A DNA stretch of 64,000 nucleotides from Patagioenas fasciata (Eukaryota; Chordata; Aves; Columbiformes; Columbidae). Under the pieces are notes generated by a model that was not told the origin of the DNA, searched no databases, and saw only the letters and a list, made by a program, of their open reading frames with translations. The position numbers were made by a program, and so were the translations under genes. Shown piece by piece: positions 12,775-26,329 of the stretch. The stretch covers positions 1,741,001 to 1,805,000 of the forward strand of contig NC_092523.1 of NCBI RefSeq assembly GCF_037038585.1. Direction: 5' to 3'. The first letter of the stretch is position 1; every line of letters begins with the position of its first letter.

Positions 12775-13042
12775 AAGGTGCCTCAGCAACATCTGAGGAA
12801 ATGGTCTCAAGTTGCACCAGGGAGGTTGAGGTTGAATCCTGGGAACAATTTCTTCCCCAAAGGGCTGTGGGGCATTGGAACAGGCTGCCCAGGGCAGTGC
12901 TGGAGTCACCATCCCTGGAGGGTTGGACAGACGAACATGAGGTTCTCAGGACATGGTGTAGTGCCAGGGCTGGGATAACAGTTGGACTTGATCTTTAGGG
13001 TCTTTCCCAACCAAAATGATTCCATGATTCTATGGTATTGCT
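12775..13042 (+). mobile_element. CR1 LINE 3' end, plus strand
   Basis: Contains 'caatttcttccccaaagggc', 'attggaacaggctgcccagg', 'ccatccctggagggttggac' and 'gttggacttgatctttaggg', and ends in the tail 'gattccatgattctatgg'. It matches the subfamily of the copies at 26824 and 48462, in the opposite orientation. Confidence 0.93.
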
Positions 13043-15414
13043 ATGCCACGAATTAGAAGGATTGGTTTTGAAGAGTTTAGTTAAGCCCTGGGGAAACACA
13101 TGCTTGGGGCTGCTTTGTACGTGCAGCTCAAGACACGTCCGCACGGGCTGTTATTGCTGGGCGTGCTGGAGCCACTGGGTCATGCTGGCACAACCCTGCA
13201 CCTAGGCTGGGACACCTCACTGAGGAGTCTCTGGGCACATCCAGCCAGGTCAGATGTAAGAACTCTCCACGGAGTCACATGTCATGCAGGCAAAGCAATT
13301 TTGAATGACAAATATTGCCCATTCCCATACGTGACTGGCTCACTCTGGGGCAATACCAGAGATGACCACCACCAACTCTCTGATGCACACATGTGCCAGG
13401 TATGACCTATCCCTATATTACCTGTACTCTGCACTCTGTTAAACTTAATTCATCTCTAATTCGGTGTTTACCTTAAACATACATGGTTGTGAATGTAGAA
13501 AGTTTTAGCAAATGCCTTGCCTGCCCTGGGTGAGCACAGCAGCTGTGACTGCTCCTTGCTGCTGGAGCCAGTCCTGAAGAGCTCATGGACCAGGGAAGGG
13601 ACAATCTTGGAGCAAGAGATTGAGCTTATTGGTGGTGGGGAGGGTTTAAATTAGTGATAAAGAGGCTCTTTGCCCTGGTGCCATGCAAACTCCTAATAGG
13701 TATCCAATCCCACACTATCCTCAGTGCATCTGCAGAAGTTGCAGAGGCCTTCATCACTGTAGATAAGTTCAATGAGGATAATGAGTCTGACATCTGACAG
13801 CTGATTCCAGTGACATTTGCAAAAGCAGGTTTCATTCTGTGATCCTTTCTTCCTCATTCTCCTCCCCCCATTCCCCGCCTTTTATGAGTAACCATACCTA
13901 AATCTGGTTACTCTTGCACAGCCCCTTGATTTGGAAGGAAGTTGCTCAGATGAGGCAATACTTGAACTTTGACCTTTTCGCACCTTTACAGAGCTTTTCT
14001 TAATATTAAATATTAAATTGAATATTAAATAATATTAACATCCTGAGTATATCTCTCACGTACAGATCCGGTTCTGCTCCCATCTCAACACCTCAAGGTG
14101 GCAGGGACGTGAAGAAGAACCAAGAGTCCCACTTTATCTACCGAAAGCGTCTCAGGGTTGTGCAACTTGTTTACAAATTTTGGCAGCCAGCACACGGAGC
14201 CTGGGATGGGATTCCAGTTCGGCTTGAACTGCCTCTCAACAAGTCCCAACAAAATCGCGCACCATTCAAATTTTGCCACGCCAAATTCATACTCCGACTT
14301 GGCTCCAGCAACAGGCGTGTGGGGGACATTCTCACCACTGCCTACGCCACCGTGTTCCTCCCAGCAGATCTCACCAGATAAGTTTCCCCATCTGAAACAC
14401 TGAGATACGCTTTGCTGATGAGTAGTTAAGTACAAAATTCAGGTGGCCTTTCCCCTCCAAGACCTACTGATGGGTGGCCAAGGTCAAGCTCTCACCCAGA
14501 TCCAGTGAAACCAGTATTGGCAAGGAAGTGCAAGCAATAGTTGACCGTAATTCAACCGATCAGAGAATAGGTATTTCCTGGTCTAGTTCCCTGTATCCCT
14601 AGAAAAGGATCTACATGATCTGACTGTTCCTGTACTATCTCCTCCTTCTGTTACTGTGTTAGTGATAGAAAAGTTTCAGCTACCTTCCAGCATGGTGAAT
14701 TTTTCCACAAGCAGTCCATTATTTAGAAAGTCTATTCAATACCGTTGGGTCGGTTGGAATTTTTTTGCGGGGAGGGGAGTAAAAATAAATAAATAAAATC
14801 ACAAAATTGGAAGTTTGTTGCATGTGACCTAATTGCTTGAGGTGTGGGGGAAAAAAAAAAAAATCACTTTTCCCCCCAACAAACACAGACGGGTTCCTTA
14901 ATTATTAAGCCGTGGCACAGAAGTGGAAGCAGCTACCCTTTACCAGTTGAATTGTGAGACTGCTAGAGTGGAGAGTCTGCATTGCCTTTGCTAAGCAAAC
15001 CTGAAATTGAATCCGTAAGCTTTTTTTCAGACTGAACCCATATATTTTGAACCATCTAGATCACACTTTAGGTTGATTATTTCCTCTTTTCTGGCCTAAT
15101 CAAACTGAAGAACTTCAGGGCCTGGTCCACCAGCTGCTGAATAGGTTTCTCCCCACATATTTTGGATCCTGTCCCATAAATTATAGCTTTCTTTGAGGAA
15201 ACAAAGCAAAACTGCAATCCATGAACTCCAAGCAGAACGTCCTAAGTTTTGAAAAAGAGTGGATTCCAAGTGTAAAATTAGGAAAAGTTTTTAGGTATTT
15301 GTTTTCAAAGCATATGAATTCAGAGTATTAGATGCTGATAAAATCCTCAGCTCATGGTAATGCTCAGGAAGAGACTGTCCCAGCAAACTCTATGGACTTA
15401 GCATCAAAACAGTC
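13043..15414. other. Intergenic sequence, no gene seen
   Basis: Unique DNA. A TATTAAAT-rich patch lies near 14000-14035 and A-rich runs near 14850. SF-1/ERR-type CCAAGGTCA occurs near 14478. No exon is supported. Confidence 0.5.
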
Positions 15415-15545
15415 AAAAATGAATAAAGATGGGAAGTGGATAAAACGCTTTGCCCAAGGTCAGCACCGTATCGGGATTATCAGGATTAAGAAGCATGATC
15501 TGCAACGTCCCATGAGTGCTATGCTGTGTCCACTGTAAAGACTAG
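15415..15545 (+). repeat. MIR-like SINE remnant, plus strand
   Basis: The order 'aataaagatgggaagtgg', 'gctttgcccaaggtcagcac', 'cgggattatcaggattaaga' and 'gagtgctatgctgtg' follows the 3' half of the ancient MIR consensus (cttgcccaaggtcac, then gggatt, then gctatgct). It is strongly diverged, as expected for an amniote-age SINE, and may be coincidental in part. Confidence 0.45.
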
Positions 15546-17242
15546 ATTGTCAGAGGATAACAAGTCAGGTTATTACAGAAGCATTTGAAGAATGAAAAAA
15601 TTAGCCCTTTATATGGCACTTAAAATCCAACCCACGAAGTAGGTGACTTTACATAGACATAATACCCTACTCTTAAAAAGCCAATATGCCAGGAATGTGA
15701 AGGGTATGGTTTCAAAAAACCCTCTCAAAGTTCTTCTGCTTTTCTAAAAAAATTACTTAAAAAACCAGAAAGACATTTTCGCTAACATGAAGTCATTTAA
15801 CTTTCTTGTTCATCAGCAGAGAAGTGGGTATAAGGAATGTGAAGCATTTACTAGCAGGGCAGGAATAATTCAAAAATGAAGTCCATTAATTACAGAAGTA
15901 AATACAATTAACACGGCCTCCAAAGAGTTTACATAAGCTTCTTTTAAAAAGTAACCCCTTCTACCAAGCAAGAGTGTCTAATTTAGAAGTGAAATTAGGA
16001 AGCTGGCTAGAGATAAAACAACCAAGGAGACGCCTGCAAAATAGAACTCGGGTTGTGCTAGGGAAGACAAATGCTACGAAGCCACCAAGGCCGTTAGAAC
16101 ACTTACCAAACCGCTGAGTACCCGGAGATGCTGTAAGGTAACAGAAGATGAAAGAAAAGAAGAAAATGGGGGTGGGAAAGAAGACATTTACCTCAAGATG
16201 CAAGGTAAGAAGTAGCATAAAAGGTGCTGAACTGATAGCTTCTGTTGAAGAACATTGCCCATGCCTACTTTGGGGTTGTCCCTGGTTGAGTTTGAAGGGT
16301 CCAGTTGAAATGATTCCCCCTCATGTAGTACAGCTGTGAAGCTTTCCTTTAATCAGTTAAAATGCTGAAGGGCAAAAGCTGAACTCAAACACATCTGCCT
16401 CCCATTTCCTACAGAAGAAATTGAGATACCTTCACCTGGGAGCTACATCCCAGCAGTTTTTACTGCACATCCAGCATCAGGGAACGATGGAAATGTAGAC
16501 AGTGCTGACTCTCCACATTTTTAGAATAATTTTTTTAAGTATGGAAGCGGTAAAGAAAATCTTTGGTCAGGACATGGTGTGTCTCTTCCGGGGATCCACA
16601 GCATCTTCATTAAAACATACAAATGTCCCCAGAGAAAAAATCTGGCCACTAAACATCACCCCTCCTTCTAGCAGAGAAAGACTGAGCCTCTTGAAGTTCC
16701 AGCCAGGACTGGGACATGATAAAACAGATTCAAGATGAGGAGAAACACTTGTTAGTCTGGGTAATCCCTGCCCCGAGGAAGAGTCTGCAGCCCTGTACGT
16801 GTCTTGCTGGGTGACAGCAGCTGGACAGGAGGGTGGAGGTTCTGGCTGGGAGCTTGCGGTTACAGGAGCACAGGTTGAGACCAGCCTGTGCTTGTGTGTT
16901 CCCCCTTTCCATAGATAATCACAGCTGATATTTCTCCTCTGCTGGTGAAAGGACAAGGCAGGACACCAGGAAACTCTGCCACAGGTCCCACTTGGACACC
17001 TGTGTTGCTTATGACATCTAGGAAAGCCATGAGGAACAACCCAACACTTGGCATCTTTGTGCCAAAGTTTGGGAGGCAGCTTCACTTCTGCAAAGCTACT
17101 TGCCCTCTGCACTAGACCTCCAAGCCTTTCACTTCTTAATCCAGAACTAACAGCCTAGTAATGTCCCACACCTCTAAGCCCATGTGGTGCTGGTGGACTC
17201 ACCCAGGATGCGTTAAAATTTTAGTCAGATTTCACAAGTCTC
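15546..17242. other. Intergenic sequence, no gene seen
   Basis: Unique DNA. A minus-strand frame at about 16567-17112 is open for 181 codons but has no domain or composition resembling a real protein. No repeat was recognised. Confidence 0.5.
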
Positions 17243-17640
17243 AGGTAAACAGGCTGAGAAGAGTTGGGGCGTTCAGCCTGGAGAAGAGAAGACCCCAGTG
17301 AGCCGCCTTTTCAGGGTTAAAAGGGGCCAATAAGAAAGATGAGAACAGACTTTTCAGCAGGGACTGTTGCGATATGACAAGGCGTGATGGTTGTAAATTA
17401 AAGGAGGGGAACATTAAAGGAGGGCTGTACAGTGGAAGAAATTGTTGGCCCTGAGGATGGTGAGAGCCTGGCCCAGGTTGGGCAGAGAGGTGGTGGATGA
17501 AGCATCCCTGGAGACATCCCAGGCCAGGCTGGACGGGGCTCTGAGCAACCTGAGCTGGTGAAGATGTCCCTGCTCATGGCAGGGGTGGCACTGGGGGAGC
17601 TGGGAAGGTCCCTTCAACCCAAACTATTCTACAATTTTAA
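17243..17640 (+). mobile_element. CR1 LINE 3' region, plus strand
   Basis: A relatively long CR1 copy (about 400 bp). It starts at 'gaagagttggggcgttcagc', passes 'ctggagaagagaag', 'ggtggtggatgaagcatccc', 'ccaggccaggctggac' and 'gagctggtgaagatgtccct', and ends near 'cccaaactattctacaattt'. The octamer tail is degraded. Confidence 0.93.
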
Positions 17641-20600
17641 AGAACCACAGGGATTTAGCAGGGATTGTTAAGCACAGTGCCAGGTTGACATGGCCAGGCC
17701 TCATCCAGGCCTGGCACAGCACACCCCATGCTCCTAATTCCAAGCTCACACAAGGGAAGAGGCAGTTCAGGTCTGCCTACACCAGCAGGATAGACATGCC
17801 CTTTGGCTATCAGTTTTGTAGGTGTGGGGTTGCACGCTCTAAAGGAACCTATGCACTCAGTTTGCCTACAACCATGACAAGAGGCAAAAATATCCGGCTC
17901 TTCTAAAGGATGAAAGGCAGGCGCTCAAAGGATTAAGTCACCAGCTTCTTGCCTTCCTTTCAGAGCTGGTGAACCATGCAGCGATGCATGTCAGCTGTGT
18001 TGGTTTTGAGTCGGGAGCCAGAACAATGCAGCCTGTCTTTCCTGGTGTGCACCTCCAGGGAGGATTCCTGCAAGCGTTCCTCCGAACGGGGCAACGTAGG
18101 TGGCAAACAAAAGAGAAAAACCCTTCAACTTTTGACCCTCCTGGAGTTTACAAATTGCAAAGATCTCATGTCATCATGAATGAGTCAAGAGGCATCTCGC
18201 AGAGCCCTTCGGTCCACACTGCGTGTGCCTCTGCGCTTTGTCACCTCCTGCAAGTGTTTGTCCTGTTCCCACCAGGGAGCAGATGCTTCCTGGGAACTTT
18301 TGCCTATGGTTGTGTATGGCTGTGGTGGCACCAAATAAATTAGAGCCCACAGGTCCAAAGGCCAAGCCACATCTGTGATAGTTGCTTAGTCTTGACCCAC
18401 AGTAGAAGACAGCAGCTTTAATAAACTTGCAGAGATGTATTCCCTGTGTCTGCTTGTCTCCAACCAACCTCAGCCCTTCCTCACACCTGATACTGGCCTG
18501 AGTGAATTCATACTCAGAGCAGTTGTTGCCTGGAAGTAGGAAGGGACAGTCTGCAGCACATCTCAGTTCCTCACTGCTTTGGGGTTGTTTTGGGCATTTT
18601 TTTAAGGCAGTTTTTTCCATTACGTGCTTTGCTGGGTGTTGGTCTGATATGTGTAAGGTCAAGAAGACAGACAACACCTGGTGCTCACATTGCAGGGACA
18701 AACCATATCCCCCCTCTCAGAGAAAGCTTCTGCTAAATGCATTGTACATACAGAGCATCCCCGTGAATTTCTGACGTCTTCATTACCAAGTATAAAATAC
18801 ACTGGAAAGACAATATCCTTGTTTCAAACACGGAGGAAGGTCATCCAGCCTTCTCAGAGCACCAGGGCTGCCAGCGCTTGCCAGCTGATGTAGGCTGGGA
18901 AAAAGAAATATTATATACATACATATAGATAGATAGATATAGATACATATATATATATGGAGACAAATAGCCAGTTAGGTCCAAAGGCACATAGTCACAC
19001 TGGCCCAAAGGCAGGATGTACATCCACATGGTACTAAGCTTGACCTATTGGTTGCAGGCTGGCACAGAGACGGCTCAGAGTGGAAACACAGAACATGCAT
19101 CTGCATCTTAATTCTCGTGAGCTGCAGTGGAGAATTGTGGCTTTTCAAGTCACAAGGCTGAGAATCAGGGACCCTCTCCTCTGCTGATATACTGTCCTGC
19201 TGTACAACCACCAAAACCACTTCCCAGGCTTACTTTGCAGGACCTTTTGTACCTTCATCCACTGCCATCACACTTACTTGAAAGCAAGCACAAGCCAGGA
19301 GGGAAGGTATAAAATATAAACCTTCATTACAGATTTTGTAAGAAGTCAATGAGGCCAGAATAACAGAGGATGTAATAGACTCATAAATATCTCCCACAGC
19401 CATAAACACTTCTACCTGCTGCAGGCTGGGCATTTATAAGTGCTTCAGGCATTCGGCACCATGTTCACACTTATTCCAGCATTTACCATCCAAAGAGCCA
19501 GAGGTATGCAGATGTAGTGCCATGCACAGACTCAGTGATCAGCCTGGTTTTATGATACCAGCTTGGGTACCTTTCCCGAATTCCTCTTTCTGTGGATTAA
19601 GGCTCCTGCTTCAACCAAGGAGTTTAAAAACTCCAGCTGAGCTCAAGGCCCATTGTACTCAAGGGCACACAAACTTTGAAGTATCTCAGACAAGACTTTC
19701 TCTAAGCAAATGGAACAAAGGGGAGAAAAGCACCTTTCCTGAGCACCAGGTTTTAAAACAAACAAACAAAGAAACCAACAACAAACAGGATTTCCTCTAA
19801 CCAAGACTGGTATTACAAAAGCCACTTTCCTAGTAGATCTTTTCTTGAATGTCCCAACAGTTCCAAAAAGCCTCTGAGAACCGGACAATGCTTTCCAGGT
19901 CACTAAAGAAGGACAAGTGAATTCTCAGGAATACCAACACACGCACCTCTGAAAGTGGAAAATCTTTGTCTATGCCAAGAAAATTCTTTATTCTGCCTTC
20001 CTAGTACCAGCTGAGTAAGGAATAAAACCTTGTGGTCAGCCAGCTTTTTGACAGAAACCTTCAGGCACCCATCCCACGACTTCTAAGAGGCACAGAACAA
20101 AAGCTGAAGTACTTTAGGAGTAGAAAGATGGGTTGTCAAAGTGGCCAAGTGGCCTCCAAACTGAGGTGTTCATGCCCACCAGCCTCAGAATTTTTTTTCA
20201 TTAGCCAAAATACATGTTTCCCCAAATACGACATGCTCCTCTCAAACATCAGAGCATCTACAGACATGCATCAGCTTTTTCGGAATCTTCCTCAGATACC
20301 CCACAACCTTCCCTGTCTTACACCAGCACATTGCCAGCTTTTTGAAGCCTCACAGGACATCTCCAACTAGCTTAATTCCCTTCTTTGCACCCCTAAGTTG
20401 CTACAGCAGCAATTATAGATGATGGTGTCTAAGTTTATGGTTACAGTGTGTGCTGGGTACCCCAGTCAAGAGGTCCCTTATGCTTGAGCAAGGGAGAATC
20501 TCTTCAATGTGGACAGAGGTCAGCAAGAGACACAGAAACAGGCCTAACCTTTTCTAAACGGACTCCAATCGCAGTTTTACTTTGCCGCAAAGCTGCAGGT

Positions 20601-23049
20601 TGTTCTGAGATCACAACCCACCTCGAGGTCCAGAGAAGGGTCAGCAGTGGATTATCTGCCAAGTGCCATGGAATCATCTCACTACAGATGATTTTGCTTA
20701 AGCTGCGCATTTTGCTACGGGAAACCAGAGATGTTTGCTACTTTGCTCAGCTTACAGGATGTTGCCAAATCTATCTTTGAAGTGGGTTTATAGACAAGAA
20801 GTCATGATTCACCCCCAGAGGGACCTCAAGGTAAGTGACATTTGTAAGCTTTAATCATGACCTTGTGAACAATGGGTGAATCAGAAAGCTGAACTTTACA
20901 TCACTCACACAGATTAATATGGCCTTGGACACCTCCTTCGAGATCCCAGGCCAAACATTAGTTAGTTCCTCCCCTAGATGATTCAGAACTAAGATTAACA
21001 AGAGAGAAAGCACCGAGCCAAGCAGAATTATTTGCAAAGCTTAGTTAAGCAGGAAATGTTTTCCTTGTCCACAACTCTAAGATCACATTATCCCACTATT
21101 ATGTGTCCTTTGGAAGTGTTTCATAACTATGGTAGAGCTGAGGGACAGGAAGGAAAAAGGGCAAATAGGTCAGTTATTAGAGAGCTCACATGAGATATGA
21201 GAGCAATTGTAACCCTCTGCACTGCATGAGTCACACACAGAAGCTGAACCCTAATGACCCGTATGCCAAACACTGGCTTATCAAGCTTTATCTTGGACCA
21301 AGTACATCCTGCTAGTTGCATTAATTAATTCATTAGCAGGATCTCCATTAAAAAATATTTATTGTTGCAACAAATCAGTATTTTCCAGAGAAACACTAAA
21401 AAGGGTTGTCAGGACTATTTCAAGCTTTTTTTAATGTTACAGGGACCACATCAGCATCTCAGAGACAGTGAGAATCCAAGTTTCCCAGCATTCACTTCTG
21501 TGGTTTACACCATGTCAAAGCTCACGGTGTGACTTATGGCAGGTACTCCAACTTTCTCAAGAGAAAAGGTAAGAACCAGTTCCTCATCTTGCTAATCCGC
21601 CACACGTCAAAAAAGAAGCAGCACAAAACCTCAGCCCTTACCTTCCACTGCTGCCATCACACCACCCCCGACTCAGATCTCCCAGACCAAAAACCCCTAC
21701 ACAGCTGCTATCTTCTTAAATTTACTTGAAAAAAAACAAACAGCTGATCATTTGCCACATTAATTCATTGCACCTGAGGTCTTCTCAGCTCCCAGCTAAA
21801 GCTAATGTAAAATTCTCACCTACTGTGGTTTTGACCCGTACCTTCTAGGAAGGGAGACCTGAAAGCAGAAAGCTCAGCAAAATCCAGCTAGGACCTGCCC
21901 ATCCAGTTGCACACCACCCCATACAGAGGAATTTGCCTTGTACAATTCAGACTTGTGAGGAGCAGAAGTAATAGTTGTTATTGCCTCAGTAATTACCTGT
22001 GCTGGAGGAGGGTGGGCCAGGGGTAATGGGGCTGGGCAACTGCCAGCAGGCAATTGCAGCCTGAGATGACTTGATGGCAGTGCCTAGGGTGCATGAATTG
22101 TTCTTTCTCGCCTGTAACAACCATCCTTTTCTGTTCAAGGAACCACTCGTTGGGCCACTCTTTTCTTTCTGTGCATCTTTAAAATTATACTTTACCTGTG
22201 CAGAACACCTGAGCTGGCTAGATTCAAGGTAATCTGAGGACTTGGAAATGCATTGAGCTCCACGTTGCTCTTTGGTTGATTTTATGACCCAAACAACCTG
22301 ATTTACCACATCTCTACACTGCAAGACATATAGATATTGATAAGTTCCGCTGCATCCTGCTTTTCTTATACGTGGAACAGGTCATGGTGGGAATAAGCAG
22401 TGGCACAAAATGGTGCTGCAGAATGGTTGGCCAGAAGGTGCAACTGAGTGCAATTGCAACCTTCTCTACAAAAAATAAATAGCCAGAGCTTCCCACCAGT
22501 TCAAGTCCAACCCTATGTCAAAACTTCACACAAGCAGCATCCAGAAGACTTGGAAACTGAAGGAGATGGACCCGTCTGTTGGATTTGCTGTCAGCTCCAG
22601 CCTAGACCTTTCTTTTTTGTTATACTGCTCTCTTCTACCAGCACTATAGATATTGTCCAGGTGTCCCTGCAGGGAGACAGCTCTCATAACAATACATAGA
22701 ATAAAAAGAGACAGAGATCATCACTGGCCTGAAGCACAATACAACCCCAAAAGCCTGATGCTCCCTTACAGAGGTCCTGCTTCAAATCTGCTTAGGCGTC
22801 ACCTAAGTTTCGGCTGTAAAATGAAAAGGAATAGGGTTGGAAAAATCTTAAAAGCCACTGACCCTTGGCTCAAGGTGAATTTAACCCACACTTGCAGATG
22901 ATTGAGCAAGCCCATGCAAGCCTCGCAGAACCATGCAGGAACGCAGCATTTTTTCTGCACTGAATTTATGCAGCTCCTGAGAGAACCAGTGCCAAAATCC
23001 ATTACTGCCTGCCTTTGACTTTGTAGCCTAATCTCCAGTTTAGCCTACA
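17641..23049. other. Intergenic sequence, no gene seen
   Basis: Over 5 kb without a recognised repeat apart from a microsatellite at 18907-18958. Open frames up to 175 codons (minus strand, 18174-18701) look like chance frames. An imperfect DR2 of nuclear-receptor half-sites lies at 20858-20871 (TGACCT, two bases, TGAACA). No exon is supported. Confidence 0.5.
18907..18958. repeat. AT/GATA microsatellite
   Basis: A compound simple repeat with ATAC, GATA and pure AT units, about 50 bp. Confidence 0.9.
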
Positions 23050-23263
23050 TTGAACCACAGAGGAACAAACAGCGGCCACCCGCCTCTCCCCTCCTCCCTC
23101 CCCGGGAGCGCTAGCTTCTATTTATGGGTCCCCTGGGGAGAAAACAGTCGTGGCCATTGTATTTGTTTAAGGGTTTCTGTAATTTCCTTGGGTTTGACTG
23201 CAGCCTCTGAGGTTAACCACAGCCAGCTATTGTGGCTGTGTCTTCATCATGCCCTATTGTTCC

Positions 23264-23277
23264 GCACTAGGTGGCTC
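23264..23277 (+). promoter_or_regulatory. Candidate CTCF-like motif
   Basis: GCACTAGGTGGCTC agrees with the CTCF core CCASYAGRKGGCRS at 12 of 14 positions. A SOX-like CTATTGTTC lies directly upstream, and an 8-bp inverted repeat containing RUNX-type AACCACA and TGTGGC sits at 23215-23240. A single motif match, occupancy unknown. Confidence 0.3.
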
Positions 23278-23964
23278 TGCCTTGTTTTCTTGGAAGGTCG
23301 AGAGATTGTTTGTCATTTCTGGCTTGGTGCTCAACAGGGAGAGGGTGATGGAAGGGAGGAAAGAGAAAAAGCGGCTCCTTCTTTTTTAGGACTGTGGTTT
23401 TCTGAGAAAGACCAGTGTCACTGACCAAGGAAGGTCAGCCCAAGGTTGCTTGGATGGCATTTGTAACAGCAGGAGGCTGTAACCAGCTCTCTGCTTTGAT
23501 AGGATTCCCTTGAGGAATTTCAAGAAAAACGTCAAGAATCCCCCACTTCTGAGTCCTTACACTGGGGTGTTCCCAAGACTTTTCTCCCGAGAAAAGGAGG
23601 AAAGGGCCATACCATAAAAAGCCTTTCCCCTGCCGTGGCAGGATTAGCCACATTTGCACTGCATCCTGACCTTTTGCTACTGTAATGCTGAATTTCCGCG
23701 GCGCTGCCAAGAGGCGATCCTTTTTCTGGCTTCCACTTTTGCTCCCTTATGGGAGGACACCGTCATTTCTCCAGCCACATCGAGACAAATTCTTCCCAGC
23801 TCGTCTCTGTCAGTGCCTAGGACTGGAAACTTACCTCATCGTCATGGACGTGTCCCGGAGCCAAGGGCTTGGGCTCTGATTCATGCCTAGAGGGAAAGGA
23901 AGGAGCGGGCAAGCACGACTCCATTGACTTCACCAAGTTACACCAAGGAGTCACCAAGGAGAGC
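23278..23964. other. Intergenic sequence, no gene seen
   Basis: Unique DNA without recognised coding sequence or repeat. Confidence 0.5.
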
Positions 23965-24175
23965 AGAGTAACCTAGTGTATAGGACACTGAACAAGGAAT
24001 GAGGGAATCTGGCTTCTAGCATTAATATCACAACCTACATTTTGATCCATGCAATGCCACTGTGTCAATGAGAATTTTTTCCCCCTTTCCAGTCTTTTGC
24101 CAGTAATTTCTGCCCTGGGTTACAAGTTGAAACACTGGGTTGAGTTAGTCATCTACCTAACTCATAGACTGAAGA
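23965..24175 (+). repeat. Possible MIR-like SINE remnant, plus strand
   Basis: 'gtgtataggacactgaacaa', 'aatctggcttctagc', 'tgccactgtgtcaatgag' and 'catctacctaactcatag' occur in MIR order (…gcactgg, gggttctag, tgccactgtgtgacc, tacctacctcatag). The divergence is very high, with internal insertions, so this is tentative. Confidence 0.35.
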
Positions 24176-24490
24176 GAAAAAGACACTGAAGAAATTACCT
24201 CACTTCAACCCAAAGTTGTTGTCTAATGTGGATTAGAGGAGGTGACGCAGATGTCCTCATCACTCTCCTTTCCCAGCCTTCTGCTCTTTGATGGGAAAGT
24301 GTAATATGATCCAATTAGAGATCTCAGAAGGTAGCAGCTCTTTGGGGACTGGGAATATCCCACTTTAACTGGAGACCACAGCCAACCCGCTCACTGCCAA
24401 ACCAGCAGAACTGCCTGTCCTGACAATGTGTTGACTTCTTCCCCTGTGATTCGGACAGAGGCAGTTTTAAACCTGGCAGAATCACAGCAT
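24176..24490. other. Intergenic sequence, no gene seen
   Basis: Unique DNA with nothing recognised. Confidence 0.5.
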
Positions 24491-24637
24491 CAAGCTTGTC
24501 AGAGTTCAGGGAACATCTGGACAAAGTTTTTAGTCATATAGTTTAGTTTTAATTAGTTTTGCTAGTAGCAGGGATTTCGACTCGATGATCTTTATGGGTC
24601 CCTTCCAACTTGAGATATTCTATGATTCCATGAATTA
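24491..24637 (+). mobile_element. CR1 LINE 3' end, plus strand
   Basis: Ends in 'gggtcccttccaacttgaga' and the CR1 tail 'attctatgattccatgaatt', preceded by 'actcgatgatctttatgg' and a degraded 'agggaacatctggacaaag' segment. Internal sequence is interrupted by an AT-rich piece. Confidence 0.88.
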
Positions 24638-26329
24638 ATTAACATATTAGTTACCAGATACTAAAACTGGACAATTTACACCACAATTTACACAAATTAT
24701 AGTAGGCATTTTACAGGGGTTGTACGTGACTAAATTTTGTATGACTTTCCAGTTGTGCAATCCCATTGTCATGGTGCTAAGAGCCAGGGAATAGAATACA
24801 ATTTGGACAAAGTAAAGTTGTTTCACAGTGAAGATGAGAGAACAGGAGTTAAGAACAATTCTGAAGCAGAAAGAAGTCAGATCGACTACAAGGTTTCCTT
24901 TCTGCCCAAAAGAACAGCGAAAGACTAGACTAGTTTTTCTTCTAGAACAACCTTCTGGAGGTGTCTCTCTCTTTGGAGTTTAATTCAGACCTAAGAATTC
25001 AGTCTCAGGTAGCTGCATTCACACCTGAAATGGGACTTGAGCAGAATCCAGACACAAAGGTCCACAAAGACAGCCTAGAAAGGCACTCATGGCTGTACTT
25101 CATTGACTCTTTAGAAAGAAAACAAACAAATAAACAAAAAAAAGGCAGGTGAGAGGACAACACTGCAAGCCAGGTGGGTCACCCCTGCCTAAGTGGATCC
25201 TTTCCTTCAGGTAAGGTTGGTGTCCTGGATTGTCTTTGAGTAGAGGCTCCAACTTACATCAAGAGAAGTCCTGGGGCTGGGAGTTCCTACCAGGGGTTCC
25301 CACTTGGCATGTGGGCTCTGGGCATCCCCCTCTGGCTGAACCAGGAGTTATGGCACCAATCTCTGACACCCTTGATAACCTGGCGGGGACCAAGAGGTTA
25401 ATCTTTGAACATTAGAAGTTTCCACAGATCTCATCCTTTAGTGAGGGGGATGATAGTTCTCAACACAACAGCTGACAGATCATGCCCTGCATGACCTTCC
25501 CTCAGCAAAGCAGGTTTATTTTCACCTCCTTCCCTTTGGGAGAACGTTTTAGGGGTTCAAAGGGAAACAGTGCATGGAGCATCAAAGGTACCTATTTGAT
25601 GCATGGACAAGCTTCCACAAGTGGATGGGGGAAAATCAGAAAAACTTAGGCCAAGAAAAGAATAAAAATTATCCCAGTGAAGGATATAACCTAAAATACA
25701 TCAGTCACCCCCAGCAGAAGATAAGCAGGACCAGAAAACAACCTTACCATCAAACACAGGTCCTGGGTCTACTTTGAAACCCCTGGAATGGAAAGATGGC
25801 TGGAAAGTAACTTCAATTATTTGAATTTTACGCCGTTACCTTCATCCAGCTTCTCTCCCTTTGCCCAAAATCCACCATTTCCCAAAGATCCCAGCACGTG
25901 CTTGGCTGCTAGGACAAGTGGCCAGAACTGCCCAGAGCTTCTTGGCTCTGCAGGAATCAATGGAAACTCAGGTACCTACATCTGTCGTAAACGAGTCTTT
26001 GCTGAACACTTGGGTATCAGCCCTGGCATTTGGTGGCCCAGGGTAGCTCTGTTGTCAGCAGCATCCGCAGGGCATACAGCTGACATTGCAATGAGCATCA
26101 GAGGGCTGCAAAGGAGAATGTGTTAAGAAAAACCTGAGGCCCTGGCCACTGAAAGAAGGGACATTTGGACAAGCCAAGGTCCGCCCAGCAAGATGAGCAG
26201 AAAACCCAAAGAACAGCCAAAAGTGAAGGTTGTCCCTCCTATGGGACGCCACTGGCCAAACCTCATTTTAAAAGGATTTTCTGTTTTTCCTCCTGGGCTC
26301 AGCACTGATGTGTTCCGCTCCTGGGAAGC
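24638..26329. other. Intergenic sequence, no gene seen
   Basis: Unique DNA. A DR1-like GGTTCA-A-AGGGAA occurs near 25555. No exon or repeat supported. Confidence 0.5.

Noticed and set aside
23420-23440. DR5-like AGGTCA-GCCCA-AGGTTG
   Set aside because: The second half matches only four of six bases.
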